Part shown: positions 35,148 through 42,794 of the stretch, one piece after another
Numbering within the stretch: position 1 is the first letter of the stretch
Layout of the letters: the number at the start of each line of letters is the position of its first letter
DNA from: Massilia antarctica
GTDB lineage: Bacteria; Pseudomonadota; Gammaproteobacteria; Burkholderiales; Burkholderiaceae_D
Direction: 5' to 3'
DNA: 64,000 nt
Assembly (NCBI RefSeq): GCF_015689335.1
Contig: NZ_CP065053.1
Location: 4,154,001-4,218,000 of the forward strand
Translations under genes and position numbers: made by a program
The notes under the pieces: generated by a model
Database searches by the model: none
Told to the model about the DNA's origin: nothing
Seen by the model: only the letters and a program-made list of their open reading frames with translations

Positions 35148-35987
35148 CTAGTCGCCCTGGTCGCGTGCGACGGCGTCGGCACTGAAGGCGGGCGCCTTGC
35201 CGAAGTGGTCTTTGAGCCAGGCCGCCAGGCCGGGATGGTAGCGGCACAGCGCAAACAGCAGGCCGACCAGCATCACGGCCATCAGCAGCGCCAGGCCGAG
35301 CAAGGTCATGCTCAGCGCCATGGCCGAACCGGCCTGCACCCGGAACGGTCCCACGTTGCTCCATTCGACCACCGGCGCGGTATAGGCGCTCGACGCCATT
35401 ACCACCGATACCTTGGCGCGCCCGCCTTCGCCCGACAGGCCGGGGATGCTGGACGCGACCAGCTGGCGGATGCGCGGCAGCAGGGTATCCTCGTCCACCT
35501 CGCCGTGGTACTTGACGAACACGGCGGCCGAGGATGGCTGGATCGGTTCGCCCGGCGCAATGCGCTCGGGCAGCACCACGTGGACCCGGGCCGCGATGAC
35601 GTTGTCGAATTGCTGCAAGGTCGATTCGAGTTCGGCCGACAGCGCATGGATATAGCGCGCCCGCTCTTCCAGCGGGGTCGAAATCATGCTGTCCTTCTTG
35701 AAGGTCTGGCCCAGGTCGGAGAGCGCGCGGCGCGGCAGGCCGGCCGCCTGCATGGCCGTGGTGGCGCGCGCGATATCGTCGGCGTTGACGGTCAGGGTCA
35801 CGCCCTCCTTGGCGGGGGCTTTCTGCGCCTCGATCCCGTAGCGGCTGAGCAGGGTGACGATTTCGTTGGCGTCGGCATCGTTCAGGCCGACCTGCAGGTT
35901 GGCGCGGTTGCCGCAGCCGGCCAGCAGCGCGCACAGCGCCAGCGGCAGGAGCGCGGCCAGCAGGTGGCGCACGGACCTCATCGTCAT
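35148..35987 (-). CDS. sctJ: T3SS inner-ring lipoprotein SctJ
   Basis: A 279-residue YscJ/PrgK family lipoprotein with lipobox LAGC (Cys25). Two ring-building domains follow: LNDADANEIVTLLSRYGIEA and VRVHVVLPERIAPGEP-type residues in AARVHVVLPERIAPG. A C-terminal membrane helix lies around AMALSMTLLGLALLMAVMLVG. It builds the inner ring with SctD. Its start overlaps the sctI stop (ATGA). Confidence 0.96.
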   Translation of the reverse strand: MTMRSVRHLLAALLPLALCALLAGCGNRANLQVGLNDADANEIVTLLSRYGIEAQKAPAKEGVTLTVNADDIARATTAMQAAGLPRRALSDLGQTFKKDSMISTPLEERARYIHALSAELESTLQQFDNVIAARVHVVLPERIAPGEPIQPSSAAVFVKYHGEVDEDTLLPRIRQLVASSIPGLSGEGGRAKVSVVMASSAYTAPVVEWSNVGPFRVQAGSAMALSMTLLGLALLMAVMLVGLLFALCRYHPGLAAWLKDHFGKAPAFSADAVARDQGD

Positions 35988-36406
35988 TGCAGCTTGGTGA
36001 GCTGGTCGAGCGCGGTGGTGGCCTTGGCGGCGGCCTTGGAGACGAACTGGACGCGGGTCTGGTAGTCGCTCAGTGCCAGGGTGGCTTTCATCAGCTGCAT
36101 CGAGTCGCCCGAGCGGGCCGCCTGCTCCAGGGTCCTGGAGATGGTTTGCTGGTCTTTGCGCAGCTCGTCCGAGAGGGCGCTGGCGCGCTGCATCACGCGC
36201 TCGCCGAGCGAGGCCTGGCCGGGGGCCGCCTTGGGCACGGCATTGGCGTCCTGGCCGCGCTGGCCGAGCTCGCGCGCCATGATCTCGCGAAATGCGGTCT
36301 CGTTGACGGGACTGAGGTGCAGCGCGTCCTTGCCGGCGGCGGCGCTGCCTGCCGCATCCGGACCGGGGGCCGGCAATGTGCTGCTGAGAAGATCGGGCAT
36401 ATGCAT
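35984..36406 (-). CDS. sctI: T3SS inner rod protein SctI
   Basis: A SctI/YscI-type rod protein of about 140 residues, directly upstream of and overlapping sctJ, as in ysc clusters. The C-terminal helix is characteristic: GDSMQLMKATLALSDYQTRV followed by QFVSKAAAKATTALDQLTKL, where polymerising contacts form. Three in-frame ATGs are possible (36430, 36406, 36400) and none has a strong ribosome site; 36406 is a compromise. A strong hrp-box-like motif lies about 63 nt upstream. Confidence 0.84.
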   Translation of the reverse strand: MHMPDLLSSTLPAPGPDAAGSAAAGKDALHLSPVNETAFREIMARELGQRGQDANAVPKAAPGQASLGERVMQRASALSDELRKDQQTISRTLEQAARSGDSMQLMKATLALSDYQTRVQFVSKAAAKATTALDQLTKLQ

Positions 36407-36468
36407 GGAGGTACTCGCGCTGGGCGGCATAAGAATGGTTGAGCGGGAAGTGTTCGGACTACTGCGGA

Positions 36469-36496
36469 TAAGTGTCGCGGCCGCCGCGAAGGTTCC
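36469..36496 (-). promoter_or_regulatory. Hrp-box-like promoter of the sctI operon
   Basis: On the minus strand GGAACC (36496-36491) is followed after 15 nt by ACACTTA (36475-36469). The HrpL consensus is GGAACC-N15/16-CCACNNA, so only one defined base differs. The -10 lies about 60 nt before the sctI start. Confidence 0.72.
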
Positions 36497-36530
36497 GTGC
36501 TCCCGGGGCGGTATTTCTTTTCGTTTTGCG

Positions 36531-36559
36531 CGAACTAAACCGGAACCGACCGCCACTCA
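36531..36559 (+). promoter_or_regulatory. Imperfect hrp-box-like promoter of the sctC operon
   Basis: A perfect -10-type CCACTCA (36553-36559) is preceded after 16 nt by CGAACT (36531-36536), an imperfect -35. A perfect GGAACC also occurs at 36542-36547 but with unsuitable spacing. It points at the 77-residue gene 58 nt downstream and is divergent to the sctI box. Confidence 0.42.
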
Positions 36560-36616
36560 CCAGCCATGCCGGGCTGTCGCCGCTGCCGTTCATATTCGCC
36601 ACGAGGAAAAAATAGC

Positions 36617-36850
36617 ATGTCATACGATAACAACCCGACCAGCCGTGCGCTGCGGCGCCTGGAAACCCACCTCGACGACAGCGACCTGCGCATGCGCGAG
36701 TTCATGGCGGCCGAGGCCGCCGGCGAGCAACCGGACTCCGACAGCTTCCTGCACATGCTCGAGCAGCGTTCGGTGACCCGGCGCGCGATGGAGGCGCAAT
36801 CGAAGCTGTACGAAAAGCCGCTCAAGACCGTCCTCGCGGAGTCCAAGTAA
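36617..36850 (+). CDS. 77-residue T3SS protein, candidate needle (SctF) or HrpF-like
   Basis: A 77-residue helical protein, first gene of the sctC operon, with GAGGA before its start. The C-terminal half (DSDSFLHMLEQRS; MEAQSKLYEKPLKTVLAESK) has the spacing of needle subunits, where a final helix with S/N, K and hydrophobic positions ends in Lys. Size also fits (needles are about 70-87 residues). In Pseudomonas syringae a small gene, hrpF, sits before hrpG and hrcC in the same arrangement. Sequence alone cannot decide between these. Confidence 0.5.
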   Translation: MSYDNNPTSRALRRLETHLDDSDLRMREFMAAEAAGEQPDSDSFLHMLEQRSVTRRAMEAQSKLYEKPLKTVLAESK

Positions 36851-36853
36851 GCC

Positions 36854-37273
36854 ATGGATAATCACGACCAACTGGCCCGCTGGCTGTGCGCCCAGCCGCT
36901 CGGGGAGCGCATCGCCATCGATGGCGAATCGGTCTGGCTGCGGCCGGGCGAGGGCGGCGCCGAACTGACGGCCTGCCTGTGGCCCGATCCCAGCGGCGCG
37001 CAGGTGCTGGCGGCACTGCGCCACGGTTTCGCCAGCGCGGCCCACTTCGACGCCGGCCTGAGCCAGTCCGACGACGGCCTGCTACTGAGCTGCTGGCTGC
37101 CGTCCTGCGGCGGCTGGAGCGCCGCCGCGCCGGCGTTGGAGCAGTTGCTCGACCAGCTGGCAGCCTGGCGCGCCGCGCTGGCGCCGCCACGCGACAGGCC
37201 GCGCCCGCCGGCCGGCGGCGCCGCGCGCCACGAACAGCGCATGCGCCAGCTGCTCGGCGGAGCACGGCCATGA
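36854..37273 (+). CDS. YscB/HrpG-like T3SS chaperone upstream of sctC
   Basis: A 139-residue small acidic-to-neutral protein with a class I chaperone-like layout: an N-terminal helix (DQLARWLCAQPLGERIAI), beta strands (GESVWLRPGEGGAELTACLW; LLLSCWLPSCGG) and a helix (LEQLLDQLAAWRAAL), then a disordered tail. Its position just before sctC matches yscB-yscC in Yersinia (YscB is 137 residues) and hrpG-hrcC in Pseudomonas. YscB pairs with SycN on the gatekeeper, and a SycN-like gene is present here. The function is inferred. Confidence 0.58.
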   Translation: MDNHDQLARWLCAQPLGERIAIDGESVWLRPGEGGAELTACLWPDPSGAQVLAALRHGFASAAHFDAGLSQSDDGLLLSCWLPSCGGWSAAAPALEQLLDQLAAWRAALAPPRDRPRPPAGGAARHEQRMRQLLGGARP

Positions 37274-39144
37274 TGGGGCTCAGGCCGCACTTGGCGGGTG
37301 TCGCCCGCGCCGTGCTGCTGGGCGCCTGCCTGGCGCAGGCGGCGCCGGCCGCCGCCGTGGCGCCCGCCAGCTGGAACGAGACCGGCTTTGCCGTCGACGC
37401 CAAGGGACTGCGCCTGTCGCGCGTGCTGCAGCAGTTCGGCGCCGCCTACGGGGTCCAGGTCGACAGCCGCGTGGCCGACGCGGTGCTGGCGCCGACCCGC
37501 ATCAAGGCCGCCACGGGCAGCGAATTTCTCGACCGCCTGGCCGCCGCTGCCGGTTTCCGCTGGTTCGTCTACAACGAGACCGTGTACGTGGTGCCGCGCG
37601 GCGAACAGATCGCGGTGCGGCTGCAGGTCGGCGAGGACGCCGTGCAGGACGCCAAGGCCGCCTTGAGCGGCGTGGGCCTGTTCGATGCGCGCTTCGGCTG
37701 GGGTGAACTGCCCGACGAGGGCGTGATCATCGTCAGCGGCCCGCGCATCTACGTCGACCTGGTGCGCTCGCTGCTGCTGCCGGACCACAAGCCGGAAGAC
37801 GCGCCGGCCAGCGGCCGGCAAGTGATGGTGTTCCGCCTCAAGTACGCCAGCGCCGCCGACCGCACCATCACCACCCGTGGCCAGAAAGAGCTGGTGCCGG
37901 GCATGAAGAGCATCCTCGGGCGGCTGCTCGACAGCGAGCCGGCGCAGCCGGCGGGCGCGCCGCCGGGCAAGGAGTTCGACGTCGGCAGCGACAAGCATTC
38001 GCGCCGCGCGCCGGTCGGCAAGGGTGGCGCGCGCGAGCTCGGCGAGCAGGCCGCCGCGCCGCCCGCGGAGCAGCGCGGCGCCAGGGCGGCCGGTGCCACT
38101 CGCGGCGAACGGGTGCGCATCGATGCCGATCCATCGCTCAACGCCATCATCATCTACGACGATGTCGCCAGGCGCGCCACTTACCAGGCCCTGATCGCGC
38201 AGCTCGACGTGGAGCCGCGCCAGGTCGAGATCGAGGCGCTGATCGTCGACATCGACCGCAGCAAGTTGAGCGAACTGGGCGTGGAGTGGGGCGTCAGGAG
38301 CGGCGCCACCAGCGCCACCATCAATGCCGGCGGCGCCGAATCGCAGGGCATCGACTTGCCCTTGCCCGGCTCCACCTTGCTGATCAATAACGCCGCCCGC
38401 TTCTATGCGCGCCTGAAGGCGATGGAGGGTAGCGGCGACGCCCGCGTGCTGGCCAAGCCGACCGTGCTCACGCTCGACAATGTGGCGGCGGTGCTGGACC
38501 TGAGCCAGACTGCCTACGTGCCGCTGGTCGGCGAGCGGGTGGCCGATCTGGCCGATATCACCGTCGGCACCATGCTGCGGGTGGTGCCGCGCATCGTGCA
38601 GGAGGGGGCGCTGATGCGGGTGCGGCTGGAAATCGATATCGAGGATGGCGCGATGGACAAGAGCACCACCCGCAACAGCGTAACCCGGTCGAGCATCAGC
38701 AGCCAGGCCATCGTCGACGCCCAGCAGACCCTGATGATCGGCGGCTACCACGCCGAATCGGTGGCGCGCCAGAGCCAGAAAGTGCCCTTGCTGGGCGATA
38801 TGCCGCTGATCGGCGGCCTGTTCCGCAGTTCCAGCGAAACGCACAGCACGCGCGAGCGCCTGTTCCTGATCACGCCGCGCATCATGAGCAGCGCCGGCAT
38901 GGTCGCGGCCGAGCTGTCGAAGGCGAACAAGGCGGCGCGCCGCCTGGCGGCGGCCGAACAGCGGCAGCAGGCGTATGCCGGCGAGGCGGCGCCACCGGCT
39001 GTGGCAGCGGCTTTACCGCTGGCGCCGGGCGCAGCGCCAGCGGTGGCGTCGCCGCTGCTGCGCCGTACTGCGCTGGCCGATGCCATGTGGCCGACCAGGG
39101 CGCGCTCCGTGCTGTGCAGACGGCAGTTGCCGCCGTGGCGCTGA
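37270..39144 (+). CDS. sctC: T3SS outer-membrane secretin SctC
   Basis: A 624-residue secretin with a Sec signal peptide (MMGLRPHLAGVARAVLLGAC to AAAVA). N0/N1/N3 domains follow (LRLSRVLQQFGAAYGVQVDS; VIIVSGPRIYVDLVRSLL; DPSLNAIIIYDDV). The secretin core has VEIEALIVDIDRSKLSELGV, LAKPTVLTLDNVAAVLDLSQ and VPLLGDMPLIGGLFRS. It starts in an ATGA overlap with the chaperone gene. The C-terminus is Ala/Pro-rich, a likely pilotin or unstructured tail. No pilotin gene was identified nearby. Confidence 0.96.
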   Translation: MMGLRPHLAGVARAVLLGACLAQAAPAAAVAPASWNETGFAVDAKGLRLSRVLQQFGAAYGVQVDSRVADAVLAPTRIKAATGSEFLDRLAAAAGFRWFVYNETVYVVPRGEQIAVRLQVGEDAVQDAKAALSGVGLFDARFGWGELPDEGVIIVSGPRIYVDLVRSLLLPDHKPEDAPASGRQVMVFRLKYASAADRTITTRGQKELVPGMKSILGRLLDSEPAQPAGAPPGKEFDVGSDKHSRRAPVGKGGARELGEQAAAPPAEQRGARAAGATRGERVRIDADPSLNAIIIYDDVARRATYQALIAQLDVEPRQVEIEALIVDIDRSKLSELGVEWGVRSGATSATINAGGAESQGIDLPLPGSTLLINNAARFYARLKAMEGSGDARVLAKPTVLTLDNVAAVLDLSQTAYVPLVGERVADLADITVGTMLRVVPRIVQEGALMRVRLEIDIEDGAMDKSTTRNSVTRSSISSQAIVDAQQTLMIGGYHAESVARQSQKVPLLGDMPLIGGLFRSSSETHSTRERLFLITPRIMSSAGMVAAELSKANKAARRLAAAEQRQQAYAGEAAPPAVAAALPLAPGAAPAVASPLLRRTALADAMWPTRARSVLCRRQLPPWR

Positions 39145-39152
39145 GCGGCGCC

Positions 39153-39599
39153 ATGGCGCGACTGGGCTGCCTGCTGCTGGCGGCCCTGGGCATGCCGGCA
39201 CAGTCGGCGCTGTTCAAGTATCTCGATCCGGTCACGCGCGTGGCCAGCTACACCAATTACCGTCCATCCCAGCCCGGCGCGCGCGAACTCGTGCCGCGGC
39301 TGGACGCGCCGGCTCGCCGCGGCGCTCCCGGCGCCAGGGCGCCCGCCTTCGCCGCGGCGAGCGTGCCGCGGCCGGAACCGGGACCGGGACCGGGACCGGG
39401 ACCGGCCAATTTTCCGCGCATCGACGCCACGCGCCAGCGCGAACTCGACGCCGGGCGCAGGTACATCATCGGCACCGAGCTGCAAGCGGCCGAAGCGGAA
39501 CTGGCGCGCCTGCTGGCCGGCGCCGCCGCGCCCGAGCACATCGGGCGGCGCCGTGGCGACGTGGCCGCGCTGCGGCGCGAACTGGAACGCCTTCCTTAG
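39153..39599 (+). CDS. Small exported protein with DUF4124-like N-terminus
   Basis: A 148-residue protein with a signal peptide (MARLGCLLLAALGMPAQSA), then ALFKYLDPVTRVASYTNYRP, reminiscent of DUF4124 domains. A Pro/Gly linker comes from a 6-bp CCGGGA-type repeat at about 39376-39403 (PEPGPGPGPGPA). The C-terminus (RQRELDAGRRYIIGTELQAA) is helical. Its role is unknown; periplasmic helper of the secretin is a guess from position, 8 nt after sctC. A GTG start at 39087, inside sctC, is possible but adds an unlikely N-terminus. Confidence 0.62.
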   Translation: MARLGCLLLAALGMPAQSALFKYLDPVTRVASYTNYRPSQPGARELVPRLDAPARRGAPGARAPAFAAASVPRPEPGPGPGPGPANFPRIDATRQRELDAGRRYIIGTELQAAEAELARLLAGAAAPEHIGRRRGDVAALRRELERLP

Positions 39600-39618
39600 G
39601 CCCGCCCGCCATCGCCCA

Positions 39619-40320
39619 TCAGGCTGGCGGCGTGTATTCGAGCCGGTAACCCTGGCTGTACGAGGTGCGGATGATCACGCCCCGCTCCACCCCGAACTGC
39701 AGCTTCTTGCGCAGCTTGTAGACATGCTGTTCGATCGTGCGGCCCGCCACCTCGCTGTCGGCACTCCAGATCGACGCCCCGATGGTGCCGCGCGAGATGA
39801 ACACGCCCGGCGACGAAAAGAACAGCCAGGCCATGGTGAATTCGCGCGGCGTCAATTCCACTGTCTCGCCGTCATAGGCGGCGCTGGCCGCCTCGCGGTC
39901 CAGGGTAAATTTCCCCAATGCGATGGTGCGGCGCACGCTGTTCGGACGATGGCGCCGGATCACCGCGCGTATCCGCGCGATCGCCTCGACCGCCTCGAAA
40001 TGGGCGCCGATGAAGTCATCGGCGCCGGCGTTGAGCGCCAGCGCCGCCATCTCCGGCGTGCCCTGCGAGAGGGCGATGACCGGCGTGCTGTTGCCGGTGC
40101 GGCAGTTGAGCCAGGAGACGAAATCCTCGCTGTCGTCGCGGTGATTGCCGATGTCGATCAGCAGCAGCGTGAAGCCGCGCCGGCTCAGCATGCGCGACAG
40201 GCTGTTCTCCGATGCGAAACGCTCGCAGCCAAAACCGGACTGCTGCAGCAATGTCTGCAGCCTGGCGAACAGACCGTCGCTACGCACGTAGCAGCCGATG
40301 CTCTCAGAATTATTCAGCAT
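39619..40320 (-). CDS. OmpR/PhoB-family response regulator, atypical receiver
   Basis: A 233-residue regulator. The N-terminal receiver-like domain (1-115) has a possible phospho-acceptor Asp56 in LLLIDIG but lacks the usual acidic pair near the N-terminus (IGCYVRSDG), and the conserved Lys is absent (ADDFIGAHFEA). The winged helix (about 130-230) is clear: VELTPREFTMAWLFFSS and TIEQHVYKLRKKLQFGVERG. HrpG regulators of plant-pathogen T3SSs are of this class. No partner histidine kinase is visible. It is convergent with the preceding gene and divergent from the pilus operon, so it may control both. Confidence 0.85.
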   Translation of the reverse strand: MLNNSESIGCYVRSDGLFARLQTLLQQSGFGCERFASENSLSRMLSRRGFTLLLIDIGNHRDDSEDFVSWLNCRTGNSTPVIALSQGTPEMAALALNAGADDFIGAHFEAVEAIARIRAVIRRHRPNSVRRTIALGKFTLDREAASAAYDGETVELTPREFTMAWLFFSSPGVFISRGTIGASIWSADSEVAGRTIEQHVYKLRKKLQFGVERGVIIRTSYSQGYRLEYTPPA

Positions 40321-40472
40321 GCTGTTGGTCCCCGGAAATAGTCTTGATGAAGTGGTAAATGTTGCGACCGCTGTTGTATCAGCAAATCGCATCGCGCGGC
40401 AAGGAATTTTTTGCTTGGAGCCAATAACCACGGCGTTTCTGCGACATTGGCGAAGAATATTTGGAGAAAAAT

Positions 40473-40500
40473 GGAACCGCTTCGATTCTGGCGACACTCA
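40473..40500 (+). promoter_or_regulatory. Hrp-box-like promoter of the type IVb pilus operon
   Basis: GGAACC (40473-40478) is followed after exactly 15 nt by ACACTCA (40494-40500). It differs from the HrpL consensus at one defined base and has the same form as the sctI box. It lies 90 nt before the first pilus gene in a 269-bp gap shared with the divergent regulator. Confidence 0.75.
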
Positions 40501-40589
40501 TCGTCACTGGAGGCGCGGAAAGTGAGCGCCACGTTGGCGAGGCCGGTTATTTTTTTCGGGTTCATTTCTACATCTGACGCTTCTCATTC

Positions 40590-41120
40590 ATGCCGCATAT
40601 GCTCAAGTTCCTGTTATTTTTTTCGCGGCCTGTCCTGCTGATGTTGCTGGGCGCATGCCTGCCGCTGGCGTCCGCCGCCGCCCCGGCCCTGGCGCTGGCC
40701 GCAGTCGCGCAGCCGTTGCTGTTGCCCGCTTACGGCTCCTGGATCGACGGCGCCGATTGCGTGGACGAGCCGGCGGGCGTGGTGGCCGCCGCGCCGGTGC
40801 CGGCCGCAGCGCAGCCAGTGCAGCCAGCGCAGCCAGTGCAACCAGTGCAGCCAGCGCCGCCGCAGGCCTGGCAGCTCAAGGCCGCCGACCAGACCCTCAA
40901 GACGGCGCTGATGCGCTGGGCCGCCAGCGAAGGCTGGCAGCTGGTGTGGGAAGCGCCGGTCGACTACGCCGTCGAACGCGACACCATGGTCGGCGGCAGC
41001 CTGGAACAGGCGATCGAAGCGGTCGCGCGCAGCATGGCCGGCGCCGACACGCCGCTGCAGGCGATTTTCTACAAGGGCAACCGGGTCATTCGCATCGTCG
41101 CCAGAGGAGGGCAACCATGA
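40590..41120 (+). CDS. pilL: TcpQ/PilL-like pilus assembly protein
   Basis: A 176-residue exported protein, first gene of the type IVb pilus operon. A signal sequence ends near LLMLLGAC-LPLASAAA, so it is either a lipoprotein (Cys23) or an ordinary secreted protein. A linker has QPVQPAQPVQPVQPAPP repeats. The C-terminal TcpQ-type domain reads WQLKAADQTLKTALMRWAAS, GWQLVWEAPVDYAVERD and FYKGNRVIRIV. TcpQ-like proteins help the secretin assemble. R64 PilL carries the same domain but is larger. ATG at 40590 or 40599. Confidence 0.8.
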   Translation: MPHMLKFLLFFSRPVLLMLLGACLPLASAAAPALALAAVAQPLLLPAYGSWIDGADCVDEPAGVVAAAPVPAAAQPVQPAQPVQPVQPAPPQAWQLKAADQTLKTALMRWAASEGWQLVWEAPVDYAVERDTMVGGSLEQAIEAVARSMAGADTPLQAIFYKGNRVIRIVARGGQP

Positions 41121-42784
41121 AAGCCGGATCGATGACCGCGCTGGCATTGTGTGCCAGCTTGGCGGCGTGCTCGGATATCGCGCAGCGCGACCCGCGCACC
41201 TTCGGCGACCCGGGCGACAAGATCGCGCAGCTGTCGCGCCAGGTCGGCACGGCCAGGCCGCTCGCGGCGCCCGTCGTGCTGCACGCCGACGGCATCTGGC
41301 TCGGCCACAAGACGGTCAAGCTGGCCAGCGCGCCGGCCTTGCCGCCGGTATTTGGCGAGCCGGCCAGTTTCGATCGCACCGTTGCGTCGCTGGCGGAACT
41401 GGCCGAGCGCATCACCATGCGTTCGGGCATTCCGACCAAGGTCAGTCCCGGTGCGCTGGCCGTGGCCGGCGGCGCACTGGCGCCGGCCGCCGCCGCAGCC
41501 GCCGCCGCAGGAGCGGCGGGCGCCGGCACGGTCGCGCCGATCGTGCCGCCGCTGAACCCGGCGCCGCCGAAAAGCGCCGTGCCCAGGGCCGAGCCGGTGC
41601 ACATCGCCTACCGCAACGGCAACTTCCAGAACTTCCTCGACACGGTGGCCGCGCGCTACGGCGTCTACTGGAAATACGCCAGCGGCACCATCCTGTTCTT
41701 CCATACCGAAGCGCGTTCGTTCCAGATCAACGCGCTGCCGGGCGACGCCACCTTCAGCGCCACCGTCAGCAGCGGCGCCGCGTCCAGCGGCGGCGTGTCC
41801 GGCGGCAGCGGTGGTGGCGGCGGCGGCAGCAATGGCGTGAGCGCCAGCAACAACCAGAATACGGCCGTCAGTTCGCAGCTGTCGGTCTACTCGAACCTGC
41901 AAAAATCGATCGGCGCCATGCTCTCGCCTTACGGCCAGGTGGTCGCGTCGCCCGCCACCGGCAGCATCACCGTGGTCGACACGCCCGACGCCATGGAACG
42001 CATCGCCGCCTTTATCGACAGCGAAAACCAGGCCATGGCGCGCCAGATCGCGATCAACGTGACGGTGCTGTCGGTGACCTTGAGCGACGCCGACGAGTAC
42101 GGCATCAACTGGAACCTGGTGTACAGCAATCTGCTCAACACTTACGGCATCCGCAACACCATCGCCGGCGCGCCCGGCGGCGGCGCGGCGGCGTTTTCGG
42201 CCGGCGTGCTCGCTTCGTCGAACGGCAAGTTCGCCGGCAGCTCGCTGATGATCCAGGCGCTGTCGCAGCAGGGCAAGGTGCGGCGCCAGACCAGTGCCAG
42301 CGTGGTGACCTTGAATAACCAGCCGGTGCCGGTGCAGGTGGCCAAGCAGACCAGCTACCTGAAGTCGTCCGACACCACCACCTCGCCGCTGGCCGGTTCG
42401 ACCACCTCGCTCACGCCTGGTGTGGTCACCTCGGGCTTTAACATGAGCATCCTGCCGCATCTGCTGGACGACGGCACGGTGATGCTGCAATTTTCGACCG
42501 ACATCTCGGCCCTGCGCCAGATCCGCCGCGTCACCAGCGGCAGCGGCAGCAGCGGCAGCAGCATCGAATCGCCCGAGCTCGACACCCGCAACTTCCTGCA
42601 GCGGGTCGCGATGAAGTCGAACGAGACCTTGATCATCAGCGGCTTCGAGCAGACCGACGACGACCTCGACCGCCAGGGCGTCGGCCATCCGGCCAACTTC
42701 GTGCTGGGCGGCGCGCTGGCGCGCAAGGCCAGCAAGGAAGTGATCGTGATCCTGGTGACCCCGACCACCATGGCCGGCGGCTGA
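41117..42784 (+). CDS. pilN: Type IVb pilus secretin PilN
   Basis: A 555-residue secretin lipoprotein: lipobox LAAC (Cys18) after MKAGSMTALALCAS. It has an N-terminal domain (FRTVASLAELAERITMRSG-type, SFDRTVASLAELAERIT), an Ala-rich linker, a Gly/Ser-rich loop (about residues 225-250) and the secretin core (IAINVTVLSVTLSDADEYGI; TSASVVTLNNQPVPVQVAKQ; SKEVIVILVTPTTM). It forms the outer-membrane pore for the pilus. GAGGAGG lies before the start and it overlaps the upstream gene (ATGA). Confidence 0.92.
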   Translation: MKAGSMTALALCASLAACSDIAQRDPRTFGDPGDKIAQLSRQVGTARPLAAPVVLHADGIWLGHKTVKLASAPALPPVFGEPASFDRTVASLAELAERITMRSGIPTKVSPGALAVAGGALAPAAAAAAAAGAAGAGTVAPIVPPLNPAPPKSAVPRAEPVHIAYRNGNFQNFLDTVAARYGVYWKYASGTILFFHTEARSFQINALPGDATFSATVSSGAASSGGVSGGSGGGGGGSNGVSASNNQNTAVSSQLSVYSNLQKSIGAMLSPYGQVVASPATGSITVVDTPDAMERIAAFIDSENQAMARQIAINVTVLSVTLSDADEYGINWNLVYSNLLNTYGIRNTIAGAPGGGAAAFSAGVLASSNGKFAGSSLMIQALSQQGKVRRQTSASVVTLNNQPVPVQVAKQTSYLKSSDTTTSPLAGSTTSLTPGVVTSGFNMSILPHLLDDGTVMLQFSTDISALRQIRRVTSGSGSSGSSIESPELDTRNFLQRVAMKSNETLIISGFEQTDDDLDRQGVGHPANFVLGGALARKASKEVIVILVTPTTMAGG

Positions 42785-42794
42785 GGCGGGCGCG

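Noticed and set aside
34534..35934. Long minus-strand open frame upstream of sctL
   Set aside because: The frame overlaps sctK and sctJ, which have clear family matches in their own frames; open antisense or shifted frames are common in such high-GC DNA.
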